A DNA stretch of 64,000 bases from Streptomyces sp. 378 (GTDB taxonomy: Bacteria > Actinomycetota > Actinomycetes > Streptomycetales > Streptomycetaceae): contig NZ_JASKMS010000009.1 of the NCBI RefSeq assembly GCF_030124145.1, positions 1-64,000 on the forward strand, read 5' to 3'. Positions 23,520-32,023 of this stretch are shown one piece after another (position 1 is the first letter of the stretch; every line of letters starts with the position of its first letter). The notes beneath the pieces are model-generated. The model was not told where the DNA came from. It did not search any database and saw nothing but the letters and a program-made list of their open reading frames with translations. Made by a program: the position numbers and the translations under genes.

Positions 23520-24884
23520 TCAGGCGCCGCTGGCCCGCAGCATGTCCTCCCGCTCGACGATCTTCACGCGCTCGCGGCCCTCGGGCTCGCCCAGGGCCTT
23601 CTCCGCGGCGTCCAGCCTGTACCAGCCGTCCCAGGTGGTGAAGCGGATGTCGCGCTCGGCGAGGAACGCGTCCACGGCCTCGGGGGTGGGGGCGGCGGGC
23701 GTCTGCAGCCGGCCGTCCGCGTAGTCGGCCAGCAGGTTCGCCACGGTCTCGTTGGCGTCGCCCTTGGTGTGCCCGATGAGGCCGATGGGGCCGCGCCGGA
23801 TCCAGCCGGTGACATACGTGGACTGCAGGTGCTCGCCCGACTCCTGCATGACCCGGCCGCCCTCGTCCGGGACGGTGCCGGAATCGATGTCCCAAGGGAG
23901 CTTGGGGAGCTTGTCGGACAGGTAACCCACCGCGCGGTACACCGCGCCCACGTCCCAGGTGTGGAACGTGCCGGTGCCCTTGACGTTGCCGGTGCCGTCC
24001 AGCTCCGTGCGCTCGGTGCGCAGGCCCACGACCCTGCCGTCCTCGCCGAGGATCTCGACCGGCGACTCGAAGAAGTGCAGGAAGAGCTTGTGCGGCCGGT
24101 CGCCGGTGTCGCGGATCGCCCAGTTCTCCAGGGTCTTCGCCACCATGTCGGCCTGCTTGTTGCCGCGCCGCGTGGCGATCGAGCCCTCGTCGTAGTCGAT
24201 GTCCTCGGGGTCGACGATGACCTCGATGGTGGGGGAGTGGTCGAGTTCCCGCAGCTCCATCGGGCTGAACTTGGCCTGCGCCGGGCCGCGGCGGCCGAAC
24301 ACGTGGATCTCCTTGGCCCGGTTGGCCTTCAGACCCTCGTGGACGTTGGCCGGGATCTCGGTGGGCAGCAGCTCGTCCGCCGTCTTGGCCAGGACGCGCG
24401 CGACGTCGAGTGCGACGTTGCCGACGCCGAGCACGGCGACCTTCTCCGCCTCCAGCGGCCAGGTGCGGGGCACGTCCGGGTGGCCGTCGTACCAGGACAC
24501 GAAGTCCGCGGCGCCGTACGATCCGTCGAGATCGATGCCCGGCAGGGAGAGCGCCCGGTCGGCCATCGCGCCGGTGGCGAAGATCACCCCGTCGTAGAAC
24601 GCCCGCAGGTCGTCCAGGCCGATGTCCGTGCCGTAGTCGACGTTGCCGAAGAGCCGGATCTGCGGTTTGTCGAGCACCTGGTGCAGGGCGGTGATGATGC
24701 CCTTGATCCGCGGGTGGTCGGGGGCGACGCCGTAACGGATCAGTCCGAACGGAGCCGGCATGCGCTCGAAGATGTCGATGGACACGCCGGGTTCGGCGGC
24801 CACCTCGGACTTGAGCAGGGCGTCGGCGGCGTAGATCCCGGCGGGGCCGGATCCGACGATGGCTACCCGCAGGGGGCGGGGCAT
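23520..24884 (-). CDS. fprA: Ferredoxin-NADP reductase, adrenodoxin-reductase type
   Basis: Flavoprotein moving electrons between NADPH and ferredoxins, for example for cytochromes P450. The 454-residue product matches FprA length. 'VAIVGSGPAGIYAADALL' binds FAD. 'DIFERMPAPFGLIRYGVAPDHPRIK' is the family's hallmark. 'VAVLGVGNVALDVARVL' is the NADPH-binding motif, with 'HVFGRRGPAQAKFSPMELREL' after it. 'VTGWIRRGPIGLIGHTKGDA' is the C-terminal FAD contact. The ATG at 24884 is set by GAAGGGAACC, in preference to 24911. An iron-box-like sequence at 24931-24949 suggests control by a DmdR/IdeR repressor. Confidence 0.93.
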   Translation of the reverse strand: MPRPLRVAIVGSGPAGIYAADALLKSEVAAEPGVSIDIFERMPAPFGLIRYGVAPDHPRIKGIITALHQVLDKPQIRLFGNVDYGTDIGLDDLRAFYDGVIFATGAMADRALSLPGIDLDGSYGAADFVSWYDGHPDVPRTWPLEAEKVAVLGVGNVALDVARVLAKTADELLPTEIPANVHEGLKANRAKEIHVFGRRGPAQAKFSPMELRELDHSPTIEVIVDPEDIDYDEGSIATRRGNKQADMVAKTLENWAIRDTGDRPHKLFLHFFESPVEILGEDGRVVGLRTERTELDGTGNVKGTGTFHTWDVGAVYRAVGYLSDKLPKLPWDIDSGTVPDEGGRVMQESGEHLQSTYVTGWIRRGPIGLIGHTKGDANETVANLLADYADGRLQTPAAPTPEAVDAFLAERDIRFTTWDGWYRLDAAEKALGEPEGRERVKIVEREDMLRASGA

Positions 24885-24930
24885 GGTCAGGTTCCCTTCG
24901 AGTGGCGACAAGCGATCTCGACGGGAAGCC

Positions 24931-24949
24931 TAAACTAAGGCAAGCCTAA
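24931..24949 (-). promoter_or_regulatory. DmdR/IdeR-type iron box before fprA
   Basis: On the minus strand the site reads TTAGGCTTGCCTTAGTTTA and agrees with the DtxR/IdeR-family consensus TWAGGTTAGSCTAACCTWA at 14 of 19 positions; the left half TTAGG is perfect. It begins 47 bases before the start codon, a typical repressor position. Confidence 0.65.
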
Positions 24950-25012
24950 GTCGGTACGGGGGTCCGGCCTATGAGCTCATAAGGCTACTTTATGGGTGGT
25001 CCCTGGTGATGC

Positions 25013-27748
25013 TTATGGCAGGGGCTGCTCAGCCCAGATCACCTTGCCCCCGGGCAGATAACGCGTCCCCCAGCGCTCGGACAGCTGCGCCACGAGGAAC
25101 AGACCGCGTCCGCCCTCGTCCGTCATGGTGGCGTACCGCAGGTGCGGCGAGGTGCTGCTGCCGTCGAACACCTCGCAGATCAGGTTGCGGTCGCGCAGCA
25201 CCCGGACGCGCATGGGGCCGCCGCCGTACCGGAGCGCGTTGGTGACCAGCTCGCTCAGGATCAGTTCCGTGCTGAACGTCAGTTCGTCCAGGCCCCACTC
25301 GGTCAGCTGCCTGCTGACCGCCGCCCGCACCTCGCCCACGGCCGCCGGATCGGCCGGCACCGGCCACTCGGCGACCCGGTCGGAGGCGAGAGCCCGGGTG
25401 CGCGCGACGATCAGCGCGATGTCGTCGCTGGAGCGGGCGGTCAGCCGCGAGTCGAGCACGACCCGGCAGGTGTCCTCCGGGGACTGGCCGGCCCGGCTCA
25501 GCGCCTCGCGCAGCATGTCCAGACCGACGTCGATGTCCCGCTCCCGGTCCTCCACCAGCCCGTCGGTGTAGAGGACGAGCCGGCTGCCCTCCGCCAGCTC
25601 CAGCTCGGCCGTCTCGAACGGCAGACCGCCGAGCCCGAGCGGGGGACCGGCGGGCACCTCGGGGAACTCCACACTGCCGTCCGGGTGGATCAGCGCCGGC
25701 GGGGGATGCCCGGCCCGCGCGACGGTGCAGCGCCGGGAGACCGGGTCGTAGACGGCGTACAGACAGGTGGCGCCGATGACCGGGGCGCTGCCGTCCTCCT
25801 CCGTCTCGTCCTGGTCGATCCGGCCGACCAACTCGTCCAGCAGGGCGATGAGTTCCTCGGGCGGCAGATCGAGGGCGGAGAAGTTGTGCACCGCGGTGCG
25901 CAGTCGGCCCATCGTCGCCGCGGCGTGCAGCCCGTGGCCGACCACGTCCCCGACCACGAGCGCGACCCTGGCCCCCGACAGCGGCAGCACATCGAACCAG
26001 TCCCCGCCCACCCCGGCCTGCGCGGGCAGATAGCGGTAGGCGATCTCCAGAGCGCCCTGCTCGGGCAGGCTGCGGGGGAGCAGGCTGCGCTGGAGGGTCA
26101 CCGCCATGCTGTGCTCGCGTGTGTAGCGGCGCGCGTTGTCGATGGAGACGGCGGCCCGCGCCACCAGCTCCTCGGCCAGGGCCAGCTCGTCCGCGTCGAA
26201 GGGCTCCTGCTTCTCGCAGCGCCAGAAGCTGACCACGCCGAGCACCAGGGCGCCGGCCCGCAGTGGCACGGTGATCAGGGAGTGGATGCCGTACTCGACG
26301 ATCTGTGTGGAGCGCTCCAGGTCCTGAGCCTGCCAGCCCGGGGCCTCGCCCAGCCGGGGCTCCAGGACGGGGCCGCCGGTGGCGAGGCTGCGTCCCTGCG
26401 GGGAGGACTCGACGAACCTGATCCGCTCGCCGACCGGGTAGAGCGGCGCGTCCTTGCGGATCCCGCTCACCGCCGTGCGGCTGAGCGCGCCCACCGCGTT
26501 CGGCTGCCCGCCGCCCAGCACCGCGTCGAACAGGTCGACGGCGACGAAGTCGGCGAACCGGGGTACGGCGAGCTCGGTGAGCTCTTCCGCCGTGCGGGTC
26601 ACGTCCAGGCTCGTCCCGATGCCCACTCCGGCGTCGTACAGCATGTTGAGCCGTTCCCGCGCGGCCTCGGCCCGCCCGGACAGGGCCCTCAGCTCGGTCG
26701 AGTCGCGCAGGGTGGCGACGCTGCCGGGCGGGACGCCCGCTCGGTCCGTGGTGCGCTGGTTGACGGCGAGGAGCCGGTCGCCGACGCGGTGCACCTCGTC
26801 CGTGGCGACGCGGCCGGAGGCCAGCAGGTCGGCGGTGCCCGGGTCGAGACCCAGACTGAGGACGTGCCGGCCCTCGGCGTCGGGGGGCAGCCCCAGCAGC
26901 CGGTGCGCCTCGTCGTTCGCCAGCAGCAGGATGCCCCCGTCGTCGACGATGAGCACGCCCTCCCGTACGGCGTGCAGCACGGCGTCGTGATGCTCGTACA
27001 TCCGGGTCATCTCGTGCGGCCCGAGCCCACGGGTCTGGCGCAGCAGCCGACGGCTCACCAGCGCGGCACCCGCCGTCGCCAGGGCGAGCGCCACCGCGGC
27101 GGCGGCGAGCACGAGTGGCAGCTGGCGGTCCGCGGTGCCGCCGACGTTCTGCGTCGTGATCCCGGCCGAGACCAGGCCCACGACCCGGCCGTCCGCGTCC
27201 TTCACCGGCACCACGGCCTGGACGAGCGGGCCGATGGTGCCCTCGATCTCCTCGGTGAACGACTGCCCGGCCAGCGCCGGCGCGATGGTCCCGACGAACT
27301 TCTTGCCGATCCGGTCCGTCTTGGGGTGGGTGTAGCGGGTCCCGTCGGTGCTCATGACGACGATGAAGTCGACGTTCGACCGCTCACGGGCGGCCTCGGC
27401 TCGCGGCTGGAGCACGGCGGTGGGATCGGGGCTCTGCAGCGCCTGGACCGTCCCCGGCGCGTTGGCGAAGGTCTCCGCCACGGCCAGCGACCGGTTGCGG
27501 GCCTCCTGCGTCGTGTCGTGCCGCACTTGCAGCACCAACGCCACCACGGCCGCCATCACCAGCAGCAGCACGATCACCACGACCAGCAGGAACACCTGCC
27601 CGGCGACACTGCGTCCGCCCAGCACCGACCGCAGTCCCGCCGCCGAACGCCACCGCGACGGGTTCGCCTCCTGCCGCTGCCGTGCGGACGGCGCAGCGCC
27701 GGGCCGCAGGGGCGATCGAGTCCCGGATCGACCCAAGAGTCGGACCAT
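25013..27748 (-). CDS. Second sensor / PAS / GAF / SpoIIE-PP2C / anti-sigma ATPase protein
   Basis: Paralogue (911 residues) of the protein at 4654-7491, collinear along its whole length. TM helices at about 51-71 and 208-228 flank a CitA-like sensor ('QAVVPVKDADGRVVGLVSAGI'). They are followed by PAS ('MYEHHDAVLHAVREGVLIV'), GAF, SpoIIE with 'GGDWFDV', 'GDVVGHG' and 'SSDDIALI', and HATPase with 'SELVTNALRYG' and 'GGRGLFLVAQLSERWG'. The sensor domain differs most between the two copies, suggesting different ligands. It lies 132 bases downstream of the HEAT-like gene and may form one unit with it and the anti-sigma-type ATPase upstream. Confidence 0.9.
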   Translation of the reverse strand: MVRLLGRSGTRSPLRPGAAPSARQRQEANPSRWRSAAGLRSVLGGRSVAGQVFLLVVVIVLLLVMAAVVALVLQVRHDTTQEARNRSLAVAETFANAPGTVQALQSPDPTAVLQPRAEAARERSNVDFIVVMSTDGTRYTHPKTDRIGKKFVGTIAPALAGQSFTEEIEGTIGPLVQAVVPVKDADGRVVGLVSAGITTQNVGGTADRQLPLVLAAAAVALALATAGAALVSRRLLRQTRGLGPHEMTRMYEHHDAVLHAVREGVLIVDDGGILLLANDEAHRLLGLPPDAEGRHVLSLGLDPGTADLLASGRVATDEVHRVGDRLLAVNQRTTDRAGVPPGSVATLRDSTELRALSGRAEAARERLNMLYDAGVGIGTSLDVTRTAEELTELAVPRFADFVAVDLFDAVLGGGQPNAVGALSRTAVSGIRKDAPLYPVGERIRFVESSPQGRSLATGGPVLEPRLGEAPGWQAQDLERSTQIVEYGIHSLITVPLRAGALVLGVVSFWRCEKQEPFDADELALAEELVARAAVSIDNARRYTREHSMAVTLQRSLLPRSLPEQGALEIAYRYLPAQAGVGGDWFDVLPLSGARVALVVGDVVGHGLHAAATMGRLRTAVHNFSALDLPPEELIALLDELVGRIDQDETEEDGSAPVIGATCLYAVYDPVSRRCTVARAGHPPPALIHPDGSVEFPEVPAGPPLGLGGLPFETAELELAEGSRLVLYTDGLVEDRERDIDVGLDMLREALSRAGQSPEDTCRVVLDSRLTARSSDDIALIVARTRALASDRVAEWPVPADPAAVGEVRAAVSRQLTEWGLDELTFSTELILSELVTNALRYGGGPMRVRVLRDRNLICEVFDGSSTSPHLRYATMTDEGGRGLFLVAQLSERWGTRYLPGGKVIWAEQPLP

Positions 27749-27880
27749 GTGCCATGTCTACACTGCCGGGCCCAGGGAGGCGAGGGGCGTCACCCATGGT
27801 GACAGGGGGTCCTCACCGTTTCGTCACGTCTCCCGGCGTATACGGTCTCCCGTCCACCGGAAACCGGGCGTACGACGGCC

Positions 27881-28426
27881 TCAGGCGCCCAGCGAGCGGG
27901 CCAGCTCGCTCGTGGCCCGGGCGATCTCGCCGTCCTCGTCCGACATCAGCCCGCCGAGCTCACCGCGCCGGGCCCGCACCGCCTGGCGCGCGGCGCGCTC
28001 CCACACCACCGGGTTCTCCCGGTGGTTCAGCAGCTTCGGGTAGACGGCGGCGGTGCTCTCCCACTGCCGGGCGTCGGCGATGCTCTTGAGCAGCCGGATG
28101 ATCTGGGCCCGGCAGGTCACCTGCGGCAGCTTCGCCAGCTCCCACAGGAAGGGGACGGTGGCCGCGGTCGCCTGCTCCACGACGAAACCGAACTGGCAGA
28201 TCCGCTTTCTCAGGTCGTCGAGGGCGGAGCGGGCGGCTTCGGCGTCACCCCCGGCGATACCGTTGAGCAGGAGGGGGATGGCCGCCGCCGAGCCGGTGGA
28301 GTCCTGGATCTCGCCCCACGGCACGCGGTCCAGTGCCGTGAGCGGCGTGTTCCGGGCCACCCCGGACGGGGTGTCGGGGCGCTGTGGGCGCTCGCTGCTC
28401 GGGTGTTCCGTCGAAGCGCTGCGCAT
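27881..28426 (-). CDS. Small HEAT-like helical protein of unknown function
   Basis: Protein of 181 residues, not recognised. Helical repeats rich in Ala/Leu are visible: 'AAAIPLLLNGIAGGDAEAARSALDDLRKRI', 'ATAATVPFLWELAKLPQV', 'AQIIRLLKSIADARQWESTAAVYPKLL' and 'VWERAARQAVRARRGEL', reminiscent of HEAT/ARM repeats used in protein-protein contacts. The ATG at 28426 has GGAAAGG upstream. It is 28 bases downstream of the ATPase gene and 132 bases upstream of the large phosphatase gene, all in one direction. A partner in their signalling is plausible. Confidence 0.65.
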   Translation of the reverse strand: MRSASTEHPSSERPQRPDTPSGVARNTPLTALDRVPWGEIQDSTGSAAAIPLLLNGIAGGDAEAARSALDDLRKRICQFGFVVEQATAATVPFLWELAKLPQVTCRAQIIRLLKSIADARQWESTAAVYPKLLNHRENPVVWERAARQAVRARRGELGGLMSDEDGEIARATSELARSLGA

Positions 28427-28454
28427 GGCGAGGGGCCTTTCCGCGGCAGTCGTG

Positions 28455-29048
28455 TCAGATGGGTGGACGGGGCGTGCACGGCCGGGTCGACAACCTGGCC
28501 CAGACCGTCTTGCCCGCCGGAGGGCTGGGGGCCCAGCCCCACTCCTCGGCCAGGGCGTCGACGATGCACAGGCCCCGGCCGTGCTCCTCCAGGGACGAGC
28601 CGGTCGGCGCGTACACGGGCGGGGTGTCGTCGGGGTCGGAGACCGTGACGAGCAGGTGCGCGGGGTCCAGGAGGAAACCGAGCCGGATCTCCGGCACACC
28701 CGAAGTCCCCGAGGCCGCCGGTGCCGCGTGGGTCGCGGCGTTGGCGGCGAGCTCGGTGATGACGAGGGTCGTGTCGTCGCAGCGGTGGTCGAGCGACCAG
28801 CCGCACAGGGTGTCCCGGGTGAAGGCCCGCGCTTGTGCGAAGCCCTCCCGGCTGCACTCGACCCGCAGGGCGGCCGAGGCGGACAGGACACCCGAGAACT
28901 GCGGCAGCGTCTTCGGCAGGGAGGGTGGGCTCCCGCTCGGCGTGACCGTGGGCGGTCCGGCAGGGAAGGCGTGGGCCGTCCCGGGTGTGCCAGCGTGTGC
29001 CGCAGCCCCACTCGGCGGCCGGAGCACGTGCTGCGCAGGTGATGACAC
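28455..29048 (-). CDS. Anti-sigma-factor-type ATP-binding protein (HATPase_c_2)
   Basis: Protein of 197 residues. The first ~60 are Pro/Ala-rich and probably disordered. The GHKL fold follows: N-box 'LVITELAANAATHA', then 'VSDPDDTPP', G1-box 'HGRGLCIVDALAEEWG' and 'GKTVWARLS' at the end. This is the RsbW/SpoIIAB-like class so abundant in Streptomyces and is found in WhiJ/AbaA-type loci. It is divergent from the DUF397 and XRE-regulator genes, which are its usual companions, across a 228-base region with a palindrome. Confidence 0.85.
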   Translation of the reverse strand: MSSPAQHVLRPPSGAAAHAGTPGTAHAFPAGPPTVTPSGSPPSLPKTLPQFSGVLSASAALRVECSREGFAQARAFTRDTLCGWSLDHRCDDTTLVITELAANAATHAAPAASGTSGVPEIRLGFLLDPAHLLVTVSDPDDTPPVYAPTGSSLEEHGRGLCIVDALAEEWGWAPSPPAGKTVWARLSTRPCTPRPPI

Positions 29049-29130
29049 GGCATCTCCCCGATGCGACGTCAGGACGGGGCGTCGGCCCGGGGGTTGACGC
29101 CGCAGCTATTATCCACGCTGAAGGCGCTCG

Positions 29131-29144
29131 CGTGCAATTGCACG
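29131..29144. promoter_or_regulatory. Palindromic operator candidate of the WhiJ-like locus
   Basis: CGTGCAATTGCACG is a perfect 14-base palindrome, followed 4 bases later by AATTGCGTG, a third half-site in direct order. It lies between the divergent ATPase (start 29048) and DUF397 (start 29277) genes. The XRE-family protein at 29660 is the natural binder. Confidence 0.55.
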
Positions 29145-29276
29145 AGAAATTGCGTGAGAATCAAGCCGTTGTGGGTACGCAAGCCGGGACGAGTGCGGTC
29201 GAAGGGACGCGGCCGCGCTCGCCGAAGGCCGGGCACACCGTGCGCGGCGGGGAACGAGAACAGCAAGGAGACTGCG

Positions 29277-29507
29277 GTGCCACCAGTGCGGAACGGAGTG
29301 CAGGCAAGCTCGTTGGAGGCCTGCTGGATCAAGAGCCGGCACAGCAACGCCGAGGGCAACTGCGTCGAAGTCGCCCCCCTCGTCGACGGCGGGATCGCCA
29401 TGCGCAACTCCCGTGACCCCGACGGGCCCGCCCTCGTCTACACCCCGGCGGAGGTGGCCGCCTTCCTGGCCGGCGCGAAGGACGGCGAGTTCGACCACCT
29501 GCTCTGA
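29277..29507 (+). CDS. DUF397-domain small protein
   Basis: Protein of 76 residues from a GTG with AAGGAG upstream. 'ACWIKSRHSNAEGNCVEVAPL' and 'IAMRNSRDPDGPALVYTPAEVAAFLAGAKDGEFDHLL' are the complete DUF397 signature. Such proteins pair with WhiJ-like XRE regulators in developmental and toxin/antitoxin-like loci of Streptomyces. Here it lies before its regulator (29660), whereas it more often follows. Probably relieves or modulates the regulator's DNA binding (family knowledge, not tested here). Confidence 0.9.
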   Translation: MPPVRNGVQASSLEACWIKSRHSNAEGNCVEVAPLVDGGIAMRNSRDPDGPALVYTPAEVAAFLAGAKDGEFDHLL

Positions 29508-29659
29508 GGAGCGGTGCCGTCTCGCCTGTCGTGTGATGCCCAAGGGGAGAAGCGGAGCCCAACTCCCCACTTCTGCGGGGGTGCTGCGGGCTGATGCGTG
29601 AAGGCCCGGTGAAGTGCGATAGTGTAAGTCGCCCTTGTGCCGGTCTGCTGGGAGTCAGG

Positions 29660-30574
29660 ATGTCCGCCGCGTCGCATCGCATCTCCCGTCTGGAACCCTA
29701 CCTGGACAGGCCCGAGCCGGCGCCGACTCTCCTGAAGATGCTGGTCGGTGTACAGCTCGCCGGTTTCCGTGAGGACGCCGGATTCGCCCAGGACCAGGCG
29801 GCGCGCGCTGTGGGATTCAGTGCGGCCAAGTTGTCCCGCATCGAGGCGGGCAAGGGCCGCCGCCCGCCCACGGAGAGCGACGTCCGCGCGCTGCTGGAGC
29901 TGTACGGCACCGACGCGTACGAAGCCTCGGTGCTGCTCAAGCTGTTGCAGCGTGCCGGAGAGCCGGGCTGGTGGCAGCGGTACGACAAGCGGCTGATGCC
30001 CGAGTGGTTCGACCGGCTCGTCGGGCTGCAGGAGGCCGCCGCCACCATCCGTACCTTCGAGATCCAGTACGTACCCGGCCTGTTGCAGACACCCGCCTAC
30101 ACCAGGGCCGTGGTGGAGCGTGGCCTGCCGAACGCGCCGGCGGGCGAGGTGGAGCGGCGTGTGGAACTGCGCAGGCACCGGGCCCGTCTGCTGTCGCGGG
30201 CCGACGCCCCGCAGCTGTGGGCGATCCTCGACGAGTCCGTGCTGCTGCGCGTCCTGGGCAGCACCGATGTGATGCGGGAACAGCTCACGCACCTCGTCGA
30301 GATGGCCGAACGATCCAACGTGACCTTGCAGATCGTGCCGTTGAGCGTCACCAACGCCTCGGCGCCGGCCATCCCGATCACCTATCTGCGCTTCGGCGGC
30401 CTCGATCTGCCCGACGTGGTCTACCTGGAGCACATCAAGAGCGCGAACTTCCTCGAGGACCGGGACGAGACCGAGGAGTACCGGATCGCGCTGGACCGGC
30501 TCGCGGACGAGGCGCTCAAGCCCCGTGACTCGCTGGAGCTGCTGCGGCAGACGATGGAGCAGCGCTACCCCTGA
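29660..30574 (+). CDS. WhiJ-like XRE-family regulator with DUF5753 domain
   Basis: Protein of 304 residues; the ATG at 29660 is chosen because GGGAG precedes it and the region 29594-29659 is weak. HTH in residues about 30-75: 'LAGFREDAGFAQDQAARAVGFSAAKLSRIEAGKG'. The C-terminal ~200 residues are DUF5753: 'IRTFEIQYVPGLLQTPAYTRAV', 'LWAILDESVLLRVLG', 'VTLQIVPLSV', and 'VYLEH'. It belongs with the divergent ATPase and DUF397 gene as a developmental-type regulatory triad. Probable repressor at the palindrome at 29131. Confidence 0.9.
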   Translation: MSAASHRISRLEPYLDRPEPAPTLLKMLVGVQLAGFREDAGFAQDQAARAVGFSAAKLSRIEAGKGRRPPTESDVRALLELYGTDAYEASVLLKLLQRAGEPGWWQRYDKRLMPEWFDRLVGLQEAAATIRTFEIQYVPGLLQTPAYTRAVVERGLPNAPAGEVERRVELRRHRARLLSRADAPQLWAILDESVLLRVLGSTDVMREQLTHLVEMAERSNVTLQIVPLSVTNASAPAIPITYLRFGGLDLPDVVYLEHIKSANFLEDRDETEEYRIALDRLADEALKPRDSLELLRQTMEQRYP

Positions 30575-30582
30575 CGCGCGGA

Positions 30583-30619
30583 TGCCTCGTGCGGGACGAC
30601 ATCCCTCCCGCACGAGGCA
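30583..30619. terminator. Bidirectional hairpin between regulator and methyltransferase genes
   Basis: TGCCTCGTGCGGGA (30583-30596) pairs perfectly with TCCCGCACGAGGCA (30606-30619) around a 9-base loop, between convergent genes ending at 30574 and 30629. Confidence 0.85.
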
Positions 30620-30628
30620 CCACTTCGG

Positions 30629-31453
30629 TCACTTCTCCAGGGGAATCCGCCCGACACCGCCGAACTCGATCCACTCGTGGCTGAGCTGGCGAGGCGCCAC
30701 CTCGGTGTCCGGCCGCCAGGTCGACACCTCCACGAGCCCCGGCTCCAGGATCTCCAGACCCTCGAAATACGACTCCACGTCCTTCGCTTCCCGTACGCGG
30801 CCCCAGTTGCCCTGTGTCGCCTGGTCCATGAAGTTCGTGACGAATGCGCGGACCTCGGGGTCCTCGCTGACCAACTGGCACATGACCATGAAGCTGCCGG
30901 GTGCGAGCCGTTCGCGCACCCGGCGGGCCACCGCGAGCGGCCCGTCGGTGTCGCTGTCCGGGATGCAGTGGAACACCGAGTTGAAGAGCACACACACGGG
31001 TTCGGCGAAGTCGATCAGTCGCTTGGTGTCGACGTGACCGAAGATCTGGTCGGTCTCGCGCAGGTCCGCGTGGATGACGGTCGTCCGCTCGTCCTGCTCC
31101 AGCAGGGCACGGCCGTGGACCAGCACCATGGGGTCGTTGTCGACGTAGACCACGTGGGTCGTGGGGTCGATGCGCTGGGCGACCTGGTGCACGTTGTCCT
31201 GCGTCGGCAGGCCGGAGCCGTGGTCCAGGTACTGCCGGATGCCGTAGTCCTCGGAGAGGGTCCTCACGACCCGCTGGAGGAAGCGCCGGTTGTTCAGTGC
31301 CAGGCGGCGTGTGCTGGGAACGACCTTGTCGAGCTCCTCGCACGCGGCGCGGTCGGCCGCGTAGTTGTCCTTGCCGCCCAGATAGTGGTCGTACATGCGC
31401 GCTGCCGTCGGCACGTTCGCGTCGATCTCGGTGGACAGTTGCTTCTCGGGCAT
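30629..31453 (-). CDS. SAM-dependent methyltransferase, DUF574 (Methyltransf_19) family
   Basis: Soluble protein of 274 residues from the ATG at 31453, with GGGGGA upstream. 'NVPTAARMYDHYLGGKDNYAADR' is the near-invariant start of the DUF574 family. 'YLDHGSGLPTQDNVHQVAQ' binds S-adenosylmethionine, and 'VVYVDNDPMVLVHGRALL' holds the acidic ribose-binding residue. The family is very numerous in Streptomyces and has no firm substrate. Convergent with the WhiJ-like gene; such adjacency recurs in Streptomyces. Confidence 0.9.
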   Translation of the reverse strand: MPEKQLSTEIDANVPTAARMYDHYLGGKDNYAADRAACEELDKVVPSTRRLALNNRRFLQRVVRTLSEDYGIRQYLDHGSGLPTQDNVHQVAQRIDPTTHVVYVDNDPMVLVHGRALLEQDERTTVIHADLRETDQIFGHVDTKRLIDFAEPVCVLFNSVFHCIPDSDTDGPLAVARRVRERLAPGSFMVMCQLVSEDPEVRAFVTNFMDQATQGNWGRVREAKDVESYFEGLEILEPGLVEVSTWRPDTEVAPRQLSHEWIEFGGVGRIPLEK

Positions 31454-32023
31454 CGTTCCCCCTGCAAGGTGCCGTGCCAACGACTGGCTGGACAGGAACT
31501 ACATCCTAGGGAGCGGGAGTTGGCCGGTGCCAGCCCACCGGCGAAGGTGCCCACGATCGAACGACAAGATGATCGCCCTCGCGCCGCCCGATGTTCCTTT
31601 TGCAACTGTTCACATACTTTGAGTCATGATCCGCGATGGTCCCCGTGGTAGACCGCCCGTGGCGGGCTCGATGCCCACCGCGGGGCTCGTTCACCAGGCG
31701 GAGCGGGCCGGCCCGACGGTCGGCGGATCAGAACCGGGCGGCGCACTCGATGGCGCCGCCCGGCCCGCTGGTGCCGCAGGCTCGCACCACGAGGCCCGCG
31801 TCGTTCCACGGGATGGTGTGCGCGGCGGAGCCGGGCTCCGTACCGTCACCGCAGGCAGGGGAAACCGCCGCGGTCGGTGACCGTGCGCGCCGGTGTGCCA
31901 CGGCTGCCGCACGTCACCGTGAGCCCGGACCGCTAATCTGGACATACGAGAATTGATCGGAATGAGAGGACGTGTCCGCAACCGCCATTCTCACGGCCCC
32001 GGCCGCTTTCCCAGGAGAAACCC
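31454..32023. other. 570-base region between divergent genes
   Basis: Contains the possible remnant at 31728-31932 and AT-richer promoter-like sequence near 31936-31960 upstream of the TPR gene. I see no intact gene, tRNA or hairpin here. Confidence 0.5.
31728..31932 (-). pseudogene. Possible remnant of a small exported protein
   Basis: The minus strand reads 'LTVTCGSRGTPARTVTDRG' then 'GFPCL' in one frame. It continues, after a break near 31850-31857, as 'GDGTEPGSAAHTIPWNDAG' and 'LVVRACGTSGPGGAIECAARF' ending at 31728. Four cysteines and a composed amino-acid pattern suggest a once-real secreted protein whose start is gone (a TAG lies at 31933-31935). Family not recognised. Confidence 0.35.
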
